From Fuerstiella sp041398845 (lineage in GTDB: Bacteria; Planctomycetota; Planctomycetia; Planctomycetales; Planctomycetaceae), in assembly GCA_041398845.1 (NCBI GenBank), contig JAWKTZ010000008.1, forward strand, positions 744,001 through 808,000: 64,000 bases of DNA. The letters run 5' to 3'. Position numbers and translations under genes: made by a program. The notes beneath the pieces are model-generated. The model worked only from the letters and a program-made list of their open reading frames with translations. It searched no databases and was not told where the DNA came from. This document shows positions 1-10,744 of the stretch, in pieces. Within the stretch, counting starts at the first letter, position 1. Each line of letters starts with the position of its first letter.

Positions 1-480
1 GCCCAGGCTCAACGCCTTCTGGCGGCGGCCTTTGCTGATCCGGACCTGTTGTCGACCGTGCGAGTTGCGGGACTGATGACGATTTACGAACCACGCGAAG
101 AAAAAGAGGCTAAGCTGGAATCTGCGGAGGCAGCCGAAAGCGAAGCTCAGAATTCCGGTGGAGCAGACATTCCGGACGTTCCGGAGCTTGGCATCGAACC
201 CTCTGCCGAACAGCCGCCCACCGGCGAAGAGTCAACGATGGCACCGGGTACCGATGGAACAGCGCCTGCCGGAGCAGCCGGAGTGGTCGATCCGAGTGCT
301 GCGGGAGGTGGCAACGGAAATCCGGTGGATCCAGCAACCGGTGTGCCTCCTGCGGGTACCGGTCAACCGGGGATTACGCCCGGTGCAAATCCGGCAACAG
401 CACCTGATGGCTCACCCGCAACGGGAACCCCTGCGACCGGCCCCCTTGGCGGAGCTGCCGATACAACGGCTGCACCGTAA
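1..480 (+). CDS. C-terminal part of an unknown Pro/Gly/Ala-rich protein (5' end outside window)
   Basis: The reading frame is open from the first base to the TAA at 478-480, so this is the last ~159 residues of a longer protein. The first ~35 residues look folded (Leu/Ala-rich, then a Glu/Lys-rich stretch). The remainder is a low-complexity tail of Gly, Pro, Ala and Thr, suggesting a flexible extracytoplasmic or linker region. The next gene starts 97 bases downstream on the same strand and also carries low-complexity Gly-rich parts, so the two may be co-expressed. A TTG at 49 could in principle start a short protein, but the open upstream frame argues for a truncated gene. No family is recognised. 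Confidence 0.6.
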   Translation, partial: AQAQRLLAAAFADPDLLSTVRVAGLMTIYEPREEKEAKLESAEAAESEAQNSGGADIPDVPELGIEPSAEQPPTGEESTMAPGTDGTAPAGAAGVVDPSAAGGGNGNPVDPATGVPPAGTGQPGITPGANPATAPDGSPATGTPATGPLGGAADTTAAP

Positions 481-577
481 ACAAACTGATCGACAGCAAA
501 CACAGGACGTCAGGTTTTGTATCTGACAACTCAATTCTGATCTGACAACTGACTTCGACATCTTCAGGAAACGTCTC

Positions 578-2872
578 ATGGACAAGCTCAAAAACATCCT
601 TATGCAGCACGGCGAAAAACTGCTGGCCGGGTTTGTGGGGCTGCTTGGCTTCATGGCCATCACGTCGGCCAGTTGGAGCACCGACAATCGGATCCCGGAT
701 GAACTCGTCACCAAGTCAAAGGCAGCCGAGGACCAGATCAAACAAAACATCTGGCCGGATGAAGAGAAAGTTGCTCTGAGGGAAATCAAAGATGTCCGCA
801 AGCTGACGGCTGTCGAAGCGAAGTTCAAACTGGATCCGACTGAATACCAGATCGGGGCCATCAATCCTTCGCTGATTCGGTCGCGGGAAAAGCGGACCAG
901 TGTCGTTGTGGTGCCACCCACCATTCCTGTGTCGGATTACGTGGTCTTCACGCTCGCCATGCCTCCGGAGAAGGAAGATGCTGACGCTGAAGGCGAAACG
1001 GATGCGGACGGTGTGAAGATTGCCGCAGCCGATACTCCCAAGGAAGAAGGCGAACTGACCGAAGACGAAGCCTTTGAAAAAATGATGGAACGAAAGTTCG
1101 GCAAGAAGAAAGATACCGTCGGCATGGGGATGATGGACGGAGCAGTTGGGCTGGGCGGCGAATATGCAGGTGCCGAGGGCGGCATGGCAGACATGGCAGC
1201 GATGATGGGCCAGATGTCCGGCTACGAAACCGGCGCAGGAGCCGGCTATGAGGACATGTACGGTGGCTCAGAACTGTTCGGTATGTATGGTGCGGAAATG
1301 ATGAGTGTCAAGAAACGTGTGCGGGTTTCAGCCGGCGTGTCCGTGAGATTCGTGGTGGACCTGTCCGAGCAGCGAAGTGCCATCCGAAACGCTCTGCACC
1401 TGTCCAGCGATGTTCAGGAAGCTCAGCAGTATATCAAGTATGTCGATATTCAGGTGCAGCGCCGTCAGGAACAGGAAGGTCCGGAACCCTGGGGGCCATG
1501 GCAGGATGTGACTTCAGAAGATCTGGGAGAGATCCTGGAAGATTCCTTTGGTATCGATCGCGACGTCGTCAGTCCGGCTGTGACTCGCAATACCATCACT
1601 ATGCCGTTGCCTCGTCGAGCCACCGGAACATGGGACCCGGCGATTGCCTCACATCCTCGGGTTGAAAAATTTGAACTGAGCGATAAGGAAAAAGCACTGA
1701 TCGATCGCTGGAATCAGATGGTGACCGAACGGCTGGCGGAGGAGGCTGCGGACGCTCCCATCGTGGTCGAAGAAAAAGGCTTCAGTAACTTCGTGACGAG
1801 CGCCACGGACGCAACGTCGATGTATGGTGGCATGGGAATGTATAGCGGCATGGGAATGGAAGGCTCGATGCCCGGAGGAGCTGGCGGCGGATATGAAGAT
1901 ATGTATTCCGCCTATGAAAGCAGCATGGGAGGAGGGAAAGGTGGAAAGCTGACCGCTGCGGAGAGAGCTCGGCTGGATGAAACCCAGGCCACTGCGGACA
2001 TGAGATTACTGCTGGTGCGATTCATGGACTTCACGGTTGAGCGGGGATATGCCTATCAGTACCGCGTTCGTTTGGAAATGAAGAATCCCAACTACAACCA
2101 TCCCCTGGATGAACTGGAAGATCCGTCGTTGGGAACCGAAGCGACACTGGTCTCCGACTGGAGCGAACCCACACCGGCAACGACCGTTCCCAAAGCTCAT
2201 CACCTGTACGTCACGGACGTGGAAGCCCGTCCGGGTCGTCAGGAAGCCGTCGATGTCACGATCTATACCGACACGACGGAAACCGGATTGCCTGTGATGG
2301 GACAGGTGAAAGTCTACGCCGGGATGCCGATCGCGGGTCGACGCAAACAACCGGTCGTGGATTTGACTCAGGACAAGCTGGAAGACATCGAAGTCACCCT
2401 GTCAACCGACGGAGTTCTGGTGGCAGCTCAGGGCATCGACCGAATGTCCAGCTCCGATCACCCGGACTTGAAGGCTGTGTTGTCAGGACTGGAACGCGGA
2501 GCGACCATTGTCCCGTCTCAGATTTGCCTTGTGGACAGTGACGGAGAACTGAAGCTGCGTTCGATCGGTGATCGACGCAAAGAGGAAATCAATGATAAGA
2601 AGGAAGCGGAATTCATCCTCGAAAAATACGAAGCCTGGCGACCAAAGAAAGCGTCAGATGGCGGGGGCTTTTTTGGCCCCGGCGGTGCCGAAGGAGGCGG
2701 TTACGAAGGGAGTGAAGGCAGTGCCTATATGGGAATGTCGTCCGGAAGTTCAGCCGTCGGAGGCTACTTTGGCGGAGGAATGGGAATGATGGGCGGAGGC
2801 GAAAGCGGTCGCAATGAATCCTCTCGCGGCCGAGGCCGCAGCGGCCGTAGCGGGGGCTCCAGCAGACCATAA
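578..2872 (+). CDS. Unknown large membrane-anchored protein with Gly/Met-rich tracts
   Basis: This 764-residue protein has an N-terminal hydrophobic segment at about residues 14-33 and a long soluble remainder, so it is probably anchored in the membrane with an external body. Three Gly/Met/Tyr-rich tracts (around residues 185-245, 410-450 and 700-764, with repeats of the GMGM and GGYEDMY type) separate more normal, folded-looking blocks. The start is supported by an AGGAAA ribosome-binding site just upstream of ATG 578. It lies between two other large unknown genes on the same strand with gaps of about 90-100 bases, suggesting one transcription unit. I do not recognise a characterised family. 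The context gives no clear role beyond envelope or surface. Confidence 0.7.
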   Translation: MDKLKNILMQHGEKLLAGFVGLLGFMAITSASWSTDNRIPDELVTKSKAAEDQIKQNIWPDEEKVALREIKDVRKLTAVEAKFKLDPTEYQIGAINPSLIRSREKRTSVVVVPPTIPVSDYVVFTLAMPPEKEDADAEGETDADGVKIAAADTPKEEGELTEDEAFEKMMERKFGKKKDTVGMGMMDGAVGLGGEYAGAEGGMADMAAMMGQMSGYETGAGAGYEDMYGGSELFGMYGAEMMSVKKRVRVSAGVSVRFVVDLSEQRSAIRNALHLSSDVQEAQQYIKYVDIQVQRRQEQEGPEPWGPWQDVTSEDLGEILEDSFGIDRDVVSPAVTRNTITMPLPRRATGTWDPAIASHPRVEKFELSDKEKALIDRWNQMVTERLAEEAADAPIVVEEKGFSNFVTSATDATSMYGGMGMYSGMGMEGSMPGGAGGGYEDMYSAYESSMGGGKGGKLTAAERARLDETQATADMRLLLVRFMDFTVERGYAYQYRVRLEMKNPNYNHPLDELEDPSLGTEATLVSDWSEPTPATTVPKAHHLYVTDVEARPGRQEAVDVTIYTDTTETGLPVMGQVKVYAGMPIAGRRKQPVVDLTQDKLEDIEVTLSTDGVLVAAQGIDRMSSSDHPDLKAVLSGLERGATIVPSQICLVDSDGELKLRSIGDRRKEEINDKKEAEFILEKYEAWRPKKASDGGGFFGPGGAEGGGYEGSEGSAYMGMSSGSSAVGGYFGGGMGMMGGGESGRNESSRGRGRSGRSGGSSRP

Positions 2873-2964
2873 GCCCGGGAACGCAATTCGTCGTTATCCC
2901 GGACGGGCTCAGCCGGTCCAGGATACAAGTACATTCGGATTGCCTGTCCGATGAAGGATGGATC

Positions 2965-5900
2965 ATGTCGACGGTTGCGAAATCTTCCAGTGCCTACGCC
3001 GATTGCGATGAGTACATCGAGTACCAGATTCAGGTGGCTCGACATCGCATCCGCTGGACCGATCTGCTGACGGCCGCGTTGCTCGCTGCCGTCCTGCTGC
3101 TGGGCTATGTGCTCGTTTTTACCATTCTTGATCACTGGGTAATTGTCGGCGGATTCACTCCGTGGACTCGCGCCATCATGCTCAGCGTGGTCGGCCTGAT
3201 CAGTGGTGGCATCCTGTGGCAATACGTAATCCGCCCCTGGTCCCGTCGTATTCATCCGCTCTACGCTGCCAGAATGCTGGACGCCGCCGACGCAGACATG
3301 GACGGAGCGCTGCTGAGTCTGATCGACCTGAATTCCTCGGGCACCCGCCCCGCCCCGGAAGCCGTTCGTCGAGTGATGGAAAAACGAGCGGCTCTGCGTC
3401 TGGCAGAAGTCAACATGGACGAAGCGATCGATCGTCGCTGGCTGATGAACCTGGGCTTTCTCCTGTTTGGTCTGGTGCTGGCGACGTGTCTGTATGCTGT
3501 CTTCAGCCCCAAGGCGATCAACCTGCTGCGTCCGCTGTCGCTGACCAACTCTGCCGTGGCCACTCGCACCCGGATTCTGAAGGTTCAGCCAGGCCATGCG
3601 ACGATTGCCGCCGGTGAACAGCTTCCCATTCAGGTCGACATCGGTGGCCAGATTCCCGAAGAGGTTCAGGTCGTCTTCACAACCGTCGACAACACGTACG
3701 TGGACCAGCCGTCAACCATGCAGCCGACAGAAAATGAGGGACGGTTTCAGACACTGATGACGGGCGAAGGCGAACGAGGTCTGCGACAGAGCTTTTCGTA
3801 TCATGTGGTGGCCGGAGACGCATCATCGGAAACCTTTCAGGTCATCGTCAATCAACCACCGTCTGCGAATGTGACTCACGTGGCCTATGACTATCCCGAC
3901 TACATGCGGCTACCCGATCATCAGTCACAAAACGGCAACCTTGTCGTCTGGGAAGGGACGCAGGTGACGCTCACCGCCGAAGCCAACGTACCGCTGCAGA
4001 CAGCCGTACTGAAGTTCAGCGACACGGCATCCTTCGAAACGCCTGCAGAAGAAGTTCCTCTGACGGTTGACGGAACATCCGTCACCGGACAGGTGACGCT
4101 GGAACTGCGAGAAGATCAGACGTCGCCAAAATTCTATCGCATCGAAGTTGCCGATCAGGAAGGCCATACAGATCCGCAGCCCACCGTCTATGCGGTAAAC
4201 GTGCGCCCGGATCGTGCTCCGGTAGTCAAGCTGATCGATCCGATTCGCGACCTGCGAGTTCCCGCCAATGCAATTCAGCCGCTGTTGATCCAGGCCGAAG
4301 ATCCGGATTTTCTGCTGCGCTCCGTCAAACTGCATTACGATGTCAACGGAGAATCACGAACACCCGAACTTCTGTTCGATGCAACTCGCAGCGGTCCACA
4401 GAAAACCTGGCTGGGCACGTGGGAATTTGACCTCGGAAATCTGGAACTCAAGGAAGGTGATGTTGTTAATTACTACATCACGGCTCGGGATAATCGGCCG
4501 CCACTGGGCAGCCAGTCGCGCACAGCAGCGCTGAAACTGATGGTCGAACAGGCAATTTCCCCGGAGAAAGTGCAGGAGCGACTGCAGCAGGACAAACAGC
4601 TTCAGCAACAGGAACTACGCCACGAGGCGCAGGATCCAGCGAGAGAGAACGCCCCGGAGTCGGAAGGGGAGGGGCCGGACCCAGCGGACAAAGAGACCGC
4701 TCAGTCCGGGCCTTCGGACGACAAACAACGCTCAGATTCCGGGAAGTCCGAGACCGGGAAGGATGAATCACAGGTGTCCGGAAAGCAGTCCGACTCTCCT
4801 GAACATGGCTCAAAAGATGGTCATGCTCAGTCGAGCCAGACATCAAACGCGACAGACGGCTCACCCGAAGATAGCACATCGCCCGGCAAGGAATCGTCTG
4901 AGGCGGATGGAACGGCGAAGTCCGGAAGCAGCGGATCGAAATCCGACGATCAATCAGATCAGTCAGGCGGAATACAGTCCGCCAATGACAAAAGCCATCC
5001 GGCGAAAGACGAATCACCGAACGAGGGTTCGCAGTCGAATGATTCCGAACGTCCGGGTCCTCCAACAGACGACGAAGTGATCCAGAAGCTGCTCGATCGA
5101 TATGAGGACAAGTTGGAGGAGCCCTCCGGCAACAACATGGAGAACGAATCGGGAACGAAAGACGCAGCAACCGATTCACAGCCGGACAACGCTTCCAATG
5201 CAGTGATGGATCCGAATGCGCCTGCCAAATCATCGCCGGAGTCGGCGGCAGGACCATCCGAACCGGATCCCACACAACCGAAGAACGAGGACTCGTCGTC
5301 CCAAAGCGTTTCGGATTCGGCGACAGACCCTGGCCGCAGTAATTCCTCTGCGAAGGATGATGCTTCGAAATCAAAGGATTCCGATGCAGAGAAGATGCCG
5401 ACCGGAGGCGATTCCGAACAATCCGGTGGGGATGAAGAAAAGTCTGAAACGGCGACAGAATCAACGACGCAGGAAATGTCCGATTCAAACCAGACGGCCT
5501 CGAATGAAGGCGATCAAAAGGACACTGCGTCACCTGAACAGGACGGTGCTGAGAACGCAAACTCCACTGTTGAAGATGCTCAAAAGAAAAACAGTCAGGA
5601 GAATCAGCAGGACGGACAACAAGGTCAGCAAGCCGGACAACAGGGGCAGCAAGCCGGACAGGGCGGACAACAGGGGCAGCAAGCCGGACAACAAGGTCAG
5701 CAGGGCGGACAACAAGGACAGCAAGCCGGACAGCAGGGGCAGCAAGCCGGACAACAGGGGCAGCAGGGCCGACAACAAGGACAGCAAGCCGGACAACAGG
5801 GGCAGCAGGGCCGACAACAGGGGCAGCAGGGCCGACAACAAGGCCAGCAAGCCGGACAGCAGGGGCAGCAAGCCGGACAACAGGGGCAGCAGGGCCGACC

Positions 5901-6675
5901 AGCAAGCCGGACAGCAAGCCGGACCAACAGGGCGGGCAAGGTTCCGGCAAGGGCGGTGGTCAACCGGGACCTGGTGCAAATCGACAGGGGCAGAACGGAC
6001 AACAAGGCTCAGCACAGCCGGACAGCAGGGGCAGTCCGGTGGTTCGGGATCGGGCCAGCAAGCCGGACAACAGGGCCAGCAAGCCGGACAACAAAGCCGC
6101 AGCAAGCCGGACAACAGGGCCAGCAAGCCGGACAACAAGGCCAACAGGGCGGGCAAGGTTCCGGCAAGGGCGGTGGTCAACCGGGACCTGGTGGAAATCG
6201 ACAGGGGCAGAACGGACAACCGGCTCAGAACAGTGGCTCCGGTGGTTCGGGATCGGCTCCTCCCGTGGCCGACCAACCCAACGTCGAGGCGGCTGCTAAG
6301 GCTGCTGATATGGTTCTGAAGCGACTTCAGAAAGACCTCGACCGAGGCCAGGTCGATCAGGGTCTGCTCGATGAACTGGGCTGGACCGAGCAGGAACTCA
6401 AGGACTTCCAGCAGCGAATGCAGCAACAACTGGAAGCGATGAAGAAAGCTCCGGCCGATCCGTCGGCCGATCAGTTGCAGCGACAACGCGTGGAAGAGCT
6501 GCTCAAGAGTCTGGATGTTCAGTCCGGTTCCGGCGATCGCATTGGTCGCCGTGATCGCGATGTGGAGCAACAGGACACGACATCACGCAAATCCAATCCT
6601 CCGTCCCAGTACAAAGACTGGCTGGAACTGTATCAGCGTTCGCTGTCAAAAGGCCACCCGCAGTCCGGACCATAG
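2965..6675 (+). CDS. Large membrane protein with disordered region and Gln/Gly/Ala repeat tract
   Basis: The 1236-residue product has two hydrophobic segments near residues 35-55 and 60-85, a third near 157-175, then a ~350-residue beta-rich region (about 200-540). A long Ser/Asp/Glu/Gln-rich disordered region runs from about 540 to 870. From about 880 to 1090 there are repeats of the GQQGQQA type, and the C-terminal ~130 residues are helical and charged. The overall plan (N-terminal membrane segments, large soluble part, low-complexity Gln-rich tail) is reminiscent of DUF4175-type proteins, but that is only an impression. ATG 2965 follows an AAGGA ribosome-binding site. Inside the repeat the encoded composition changes abruptly between about residues 979 and 1046 (Ser/Arg/Thr-rich instead of Gln/Gly), which looks like two compensating frame shifts; see findings. 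Function unknown. Confidence 0.7.
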   Translation: MSTVAKSSSAYADCDEYIEYQIQVARHRIRWTDLLTAALLAAVLLLGYVLVFTILDHWVIVGGFTPWTRAIMLSVVGLISGGILWQYVIRPWSRRIHPLYAARMLDAADADMDGALLSLIDLNSSGTRPAPEAVRRVMEKRAALRLAEVNMDEAIDRRWLMNLGFLLFGLVLATCLYAVFSPKAINLLRPLSLTNSAVATRTRILKVQPGHATIAAGEQLPIQVDIGGQIPEEVQVVFTTVDNTYVDQPSTMQPTENEGRFQTLMTGEGERGLRQSFSYHVVAGDASSETFQVIVNQPPSANVTHVAYDYPDYMRLPDHQSQNGNLVVWEGTQVTLTAEANVPLQTAVLKFSDTASFETPAEEVPLTVDGTSVTGQVTLELREDQTSPKFYRIEVADQEGHTDPQPTVYAVNVRPDRAPVVKLIDPIRDLRVPANAIQPLLIQAEDPDFLLRSVKLHYDVNGESRTPELLFDATRSGPQKTWLGTWEFDLGNLELKEGDVVNYYITARDNRPPLGSQSRTAALKLMVEQAISPEKVQERLQQDKQLQQQELRHEAQDPARENAPESEGEGPDPADKETAQSGPSDDKQRSDSGKSETGKDESQVSGKQSDSPEHGSKDGHAQSSQTSNATDGSPEDSTSPGKESSEADGTAKSGSSGSKSDDQSDQSGGIQSANDKSHPAKDESPNEGSQSNDSERPGPPTDDEVIQKLLDRYEDKLEEPSGNNMENESGTKDAATDSQPDNASNAVMDPNAPAKSSPESAAGPSEPDPTQPKNEDSSSQSVSDSATDPGRSNSSAKDDASKSKDSDAEKMPTGGDSEQSGGDEEKSETATESTTQEMSDSNQTASNEGDQKDTASPEQDGAENANSTVEDAQKKNSQENQQDGQQGQQAGQQGQQAGQGGQQGQQAGQQGQQGGQQGQQAGQQGQQAGQQGQQGRQQGQQAGQQGQQGRQQGQQGRQQGQQAGQQGQQAGQQGQQGRPASRTASRTNRAGKVPARAVVNRDLVQIDRGRTDNKAQHSRTAGAVRWFGIGPASRTTGPASRTTKPQQAGQQGQQAGQQGQQGGQGSGKGGGQPGPGGNRQGQNGQPAQNSGSGGSGSAPPVADQPNVEAAAKAADMVLKRLQKDLDRGQVDQGLLDELGWTEQELKDFQQRMQQQLEAMKKAPADPSADQLQRQRVEELLKSLDVQSGSGDRIGRRDRDVEQQDTTSRKSNPPSQYKDWLELYQRSLSKGHPQSGP
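5594..6240 (+). repeat. Degenerate 9-12-bp repeat tract coding GQQGQQA, with an 80-bp direct repeat
   Basis: The tract is built from variants of the unit caaGGGCAGCAAGCCGGA inside the preceding gene. An 80-bp segment at 5924-6003 recurs at 6141-6220 with one difference (gcaaat versus ggaaat). The offset is 217 bases, which is not a multiple of three, so the two copies are read in different frames: Gln/Gly-rich in the second, Arg/Ala/Val-rich in the first. Tracts like this are prone to slippage and to assembly collapse. Confidence 0.85.
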
Positions 6676-6687
6676 GTTGGCCACGGG

Positions 6688-8409
6688 TCAGCGATGTCTG
6701 GCCTTGAGCAGTTTGCTGAACTCCGGCCACGACTTCGTATTCGCGACATCGTCTCTGGTCAGACCGGCTCGGCGAGCCTGATCGACTCCGTATGTCAGCA
6801 CGTCAAACCCGTTCACACTGTGAGCATCCGTGCTGATCACAATCGGAATTCGAAGTTCTTTGGCGGCGGCAGCATGAATGTCGTTCAGGTCCAGACGCTT
6901 GAAGTGAGCATTGATCTCCATCATCACTCCATGGTCGGCCGCCGCCTTCAGCACTTCTGTCATATTCATGTCGGCACCGTCCCGCTTGCCAATCATGCGG
7001 CCCGTGGGATGGCCGATGATATTCACATAAGGATTCGTAATCGCCGTCATCAGTCGCTTCATGATCTGTTCTCGAGGTTGCTGCAGTCCGTAGTGCAGCA
7101 CCGCAATCACCCAGTCCGCTTCCGCCAGAACGTCATCCGGCAGATCCATAGTGGCATCCTCCAGAATGTCGCATTCGATGCCGCACAGAATCTCTATGCC
7201 TTTGACCTGTTCCCGATCGGCCCGGATCTGTGCCCAGTGACGTCTGAGGCGTTCTGCATCCAGTCCGTTTGCCATCGAAACGCGTTTGCTGTGATCGGTG
7301 ATGGCGATGTACTTGAGACCGCGAGCTTTCGCCGCTTCAGCCATTTCCAGAACACTTCCTGCTCCGTCTGAAGCAGTCGTATGCATATGCAGATCGCCCT
7401 GAATGTCTTCGATTCGAACCAGCTCCGGCATGGCACCAGCTTCCGCCAGCGAAAACTCAAGTCGGTTTTCCCGCAGTTCCGGCGGAATCCAGGGCAGACC
7501 GACGCAGGCGTAAACCTCCTCTTCAGTCGCTCCCGCAATCTGCCTGTCGCCGTCAAACACACCGTACTCATTGATCTTCAGCCCGAGATCCCTCGCCATG
7601 CCGCGCACCACCACGTTGTGTTCCCTGGAGCCCGTGAAGTACTGCATTGCGGCACCAAAAGATTCATCAGGAACGACTCGCAGATCGAGTTCCAGGTGCG
7701 ACGATAACCGCACACGCATTTTAGTGTCACCGCGCTGCAGCACAGTTTCAACCAGCGGGTGTTTTGCGAGACGATCCATCGGGGCATCCGCATTCGCGGA
7801 CGTGGTCAGAATGTCCAGATCACCACAGGTTTCGCAGCGCCGACGGCAGCTTCCCGCCACTGCTGCCTGAGAAACCTCGGCAACCTGCAGCAGGTCGTCA
7901 ACGATCGCCTGCGCAGCCGTGCGAGCGGTCGCGATGGAAACTCGCGTACTGGCTTCCGCCGCCAGACCGATGTTGTCCAGAATGGCCTGCTGAGTTTTTT
8001 TTCCGAAGCCCTTTAGCTCGGCAAGTTTTCCGGCTTCAGCCGCCGCCTTCAATTCGTCCAGTGATGTCAGATGCAGTTGATGAAAGAACACTGCCACCTT
8101 CCTGGGACCAACGCCCGGAATTCTCAACATATCCAGCACGCCATCCGGAACTTCAGCGCGGAGTTCGGCAAGGTGAGGATGTTGACCGGTGGTCACGACT
8201 TCGGCAATCTGGCGAGCCAGGTCCTTTCCAATCCCGGAAAACTTCGTCAGATCTTCCCCGTTCTCAACCAGTTCGGCAAAGGAATCGGCCGTCGAAGAAA
8301 TCGTTCGAGCCGCACTGCGGTAAGCTCGAACGCGAAACGGATTGGCCTCCTGAATTTCCAGCAGGTCAGCCAGAAGTTCGAACACACCAGCCAGTTGGTC
8401 GTTTTTCAT
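6688..8409 (-). CDS. polX: DNA polymerase/3'-5' exonuclease of the X family with PHP domain
   Basis: This is a 573-residue DNA polymerase X, a repair polymerase for gap filling in base excision repair. Helix-hairpin-helix motifs lie at about residues 55-65 (GIGKDLA) and 98-105 (PGVGPRK). The palm carries GSCRRR followed by GDLDIL near residue 186-198, where the paired acidic residues bind the catalytic metals. The C-terminal PHP exonuclease domain starts near residue 338 (DLHMHT), with ITDHS, GIECD, HYG, GHPTGR, EINAH and STDAH providing its metal ligands. Length and domain order match bacterial PolX. Convergent with the large repeat-containing gene, whose stop is 12 bases from this one's. 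ATG 8409 has no obvious ribosome-binding site. Confidence 0.95.
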   Translation of the reverse strand: MKNDQLAGVFELLADLLEIQEANPFRVRAYRSAARTISSTADSFAELVENGEDLTKFSGIGKDLARQIAEVVTTGQHPHLAELRAEVPDGVLDMLRIPGVGPRKVAVFFHQLHLTSLDELKAAAEAGKLAELKGFGKKTQQAILDNIGLAAEASTRVSIATARTAAQAIVDDLLQVAEVSQAAVAGSCRRRCETCGDLDILTTSANADAPMDRLAKHPLVETVLQRGDTKMRVRLSSHLELDLRVVPDESFGAAMQYFTGSREHNVVVRGMARDLGLKINEYGVFDGDRQIAGATEEEVYACVGLPWIPPELRENRLEFSLAEAGAMPELVRIEDIQGDLHMHTTASDGAGSVLEMAEAAKARGLKYIAITDHSKRVSMANGLDAERLRRHWAQIRADREQVKGIEILCGIECDILEDATMDLPDDVLAEADWVIAVLHYGLQQPREQIMKRLMTAITNPYVNIIGHPTGRMIGKRDGADMNMTEVLKAAADHGVMMEINAHFKRLDLNDIHAAAAKELRIPIVISTDAHSVNGFDVLTYGVDQARRAGLTRDDVANTKSWPEFSKLLKARHR

Positions 8410-8559
8410 GACGCTTCGGACGTTGTAAAGACTCGTTCTCCGGACAGAGCTGAGTCTACGGCAAAACGATCAGACTGTCATGCGATCCGATCGAAAGGAA
8501 TTCGACAGGCAAACGACGGACAGACTTCCCTTAGTTATCGGTCGACGCAGTCGGGCGCA

Positions 8560-8703
8560 TCAAAGATTGCTGCTCAGGTTGAGGTTCTCTGCTTTGTTGA
8601 GCAATTGTTCCAGCACGCTGCTGAGTGCCGGCAGCGACATCAGTGCCGGTTCGTCATCTTCCCAATCGCTGGCAAGGTTCAAGCAGTAGTCTGAAGGAGT
8701 CAT
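8560..8703 (-). CDS. Possible small acidic protein, 47 residues
   Basis: An ATG at 8703 opens a 47-codon frame ending in TGA at 8560-8562. The product is acidic and Leu-rich with the look of one amphipathic helix (ALSSVLEQLLNKAENL). No good ribosome-binding site is visible. It might be a real small gene or a chance frame in the spacer; there is no recognised family. Confidence 0.25.
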   Translation of the reverse strand: MTPSDYCLNLASDWEDDEPALMSLPALSSVLEQLLNKAENLNLSSNL

Positions 8704-8796
8704 CCAAGCCGAAGAAACACCGGTTTCCTGTACAACTGACATCTGGGGGCGATGAGGGACTCGACGGCATTTCGGATACCGGCCACCCCAACGAAG

Positions 8797-8839
8797 AAAG
8801 CCCTGAATTCCCTGATGAAACACAGGAATTCAGGGCTTT
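8797..8839 (-). terminator. Terminator hairpin downstream of tRNA-Ser
   Basis: A perfect 15-bp inverted repeat (AAAGCCCTGAATTCC at 8797-8811 and its complement at 8825-8839, 13-nt loop) lies 5 bases past the tRNA 3' end in minus-strand direction and is followed by a T-rich stretch. It fits an intrinsic terminator for the tRNA transcript. Confidence 0.75.
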
Positions 8840-8844
8840 TCAAG

Positions 8845-8929
8845 CGGAGAGGGGGAGATTCGAACTCCCGGTACCTTGCGGCACGCCGGTTTTCAAGACC
8901 GGTGCAATCGGCCACTCTGCCACCTCTCC
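8845..8929 (-). tRNA. tRNA-Ser (anticodon UGA)
   Basis: On the minus strand the acceptor stem pairs GGAGAGG (8929-8923) with CCTCTCC (8852-8846), with discriminator G at 8845. The anticodon loop is CTTGAAA with anticodon TGA inside an ACCGG/CCGGT stem. A long variable arm, as required for class II tRNA-Ser, and a T-loop GTTCGAATC are present. CCA is not encoded. It lies about 270 bases downstream of the 16S gene in the same orientation, but a terminator separates them, so it probably has its own promoter. Confidence 0.95.
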
Positions 8930-9002
8930 GTGACACCATGCGGCAGCCTGAGCGCGCTGGGCGGGCATGCTACGGTTGACGAGGCCATCTGTCAATAAAC
9001 AA

Positions 9003-9039
9003 AAACGGCCTGTGGAACATTCCGTTCTGCAGGCCGTTT
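9003..9039 (-). terminator. Terminator of the 16S rRNA transcript
   Basis: A 10-bp inverted repeat, AAACGGCCTG (9003-9012) and CAGGCCGTTT (9030-9039), is followed in minus direction by TTTTTGTTT-like sequence. It lies just beyond the 3' arm of the rRNA processing stem, so transcription probably ends here before reaching any other gene. Confidence 0.75.
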
Positions 9040-9045
9040 GATCTG

Positions 9046-9081
9046 TTTGATTGAGATTGCTGGTTTGTGAGTTTTGGCGAG
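9046..9081 (-). promoter_or_regulatory. 3' arm of the 16S precursor processing stem
   Basis: The 36 bases here are the reverse complement, with a few differences, of 10835-10870 upstream of the 16S gene. In the precursor RNA the two arms would form a long duplex looping out the 16S, the usual substrate for RNase III. Confidence 0.8.
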
Positions 9082-9107
9082 TGTTGTGTGGCGAACCACA
9101 CAACACC
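9082..9107. repeat. Short hairpin next to the 16S processing stem
   Basis: GTGTTGTGTGG and CCACACAACAC form an 11-bp stem with a 4-base loop (cgaa) between the processing-stem arm and the 16S 3' end. It may be part of the processing structure of the precursor. Confidence 0.6.
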
Positions 9108-9190
9108 ACAAGAACTTAGGTTTTCAATAACTGAATGGCTTGAAGGCCGACCGTTCCATTGCTGGATCAGTCAGTCCAACTTCCATTTAA

Positions 9191-10744
<1,554 letters not shown>

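Larger units (their letters stand above)
8410..8844. other. Spacer between polX and tRNA-Ser
   Basis: About 435 bases hold no clearly supported gene. A 47-codon minus-strand frame (8560-8703) and the terminator hairpin at 8797-8839 are listed separately. The promoter of polX should lie here, but I see no convincing -35/-10 pair. Confidence 0.5.

Noticed and set aside
4478..5950. Minus-strand 490-codon frame opposite the disordered part of the large membrane protein
   Set aside because: Antisense shadow; low-complexity product, no start signals, and it lies fully inside a better-supported gene.
5530..6570. Minus-strand 346-codon Leu/Pro/Cys-rich frame over the Gln repeat
   Set aside because: It is the reverse reading of the CAG-type repeat; the composition follows the repeat and no protein family fits.
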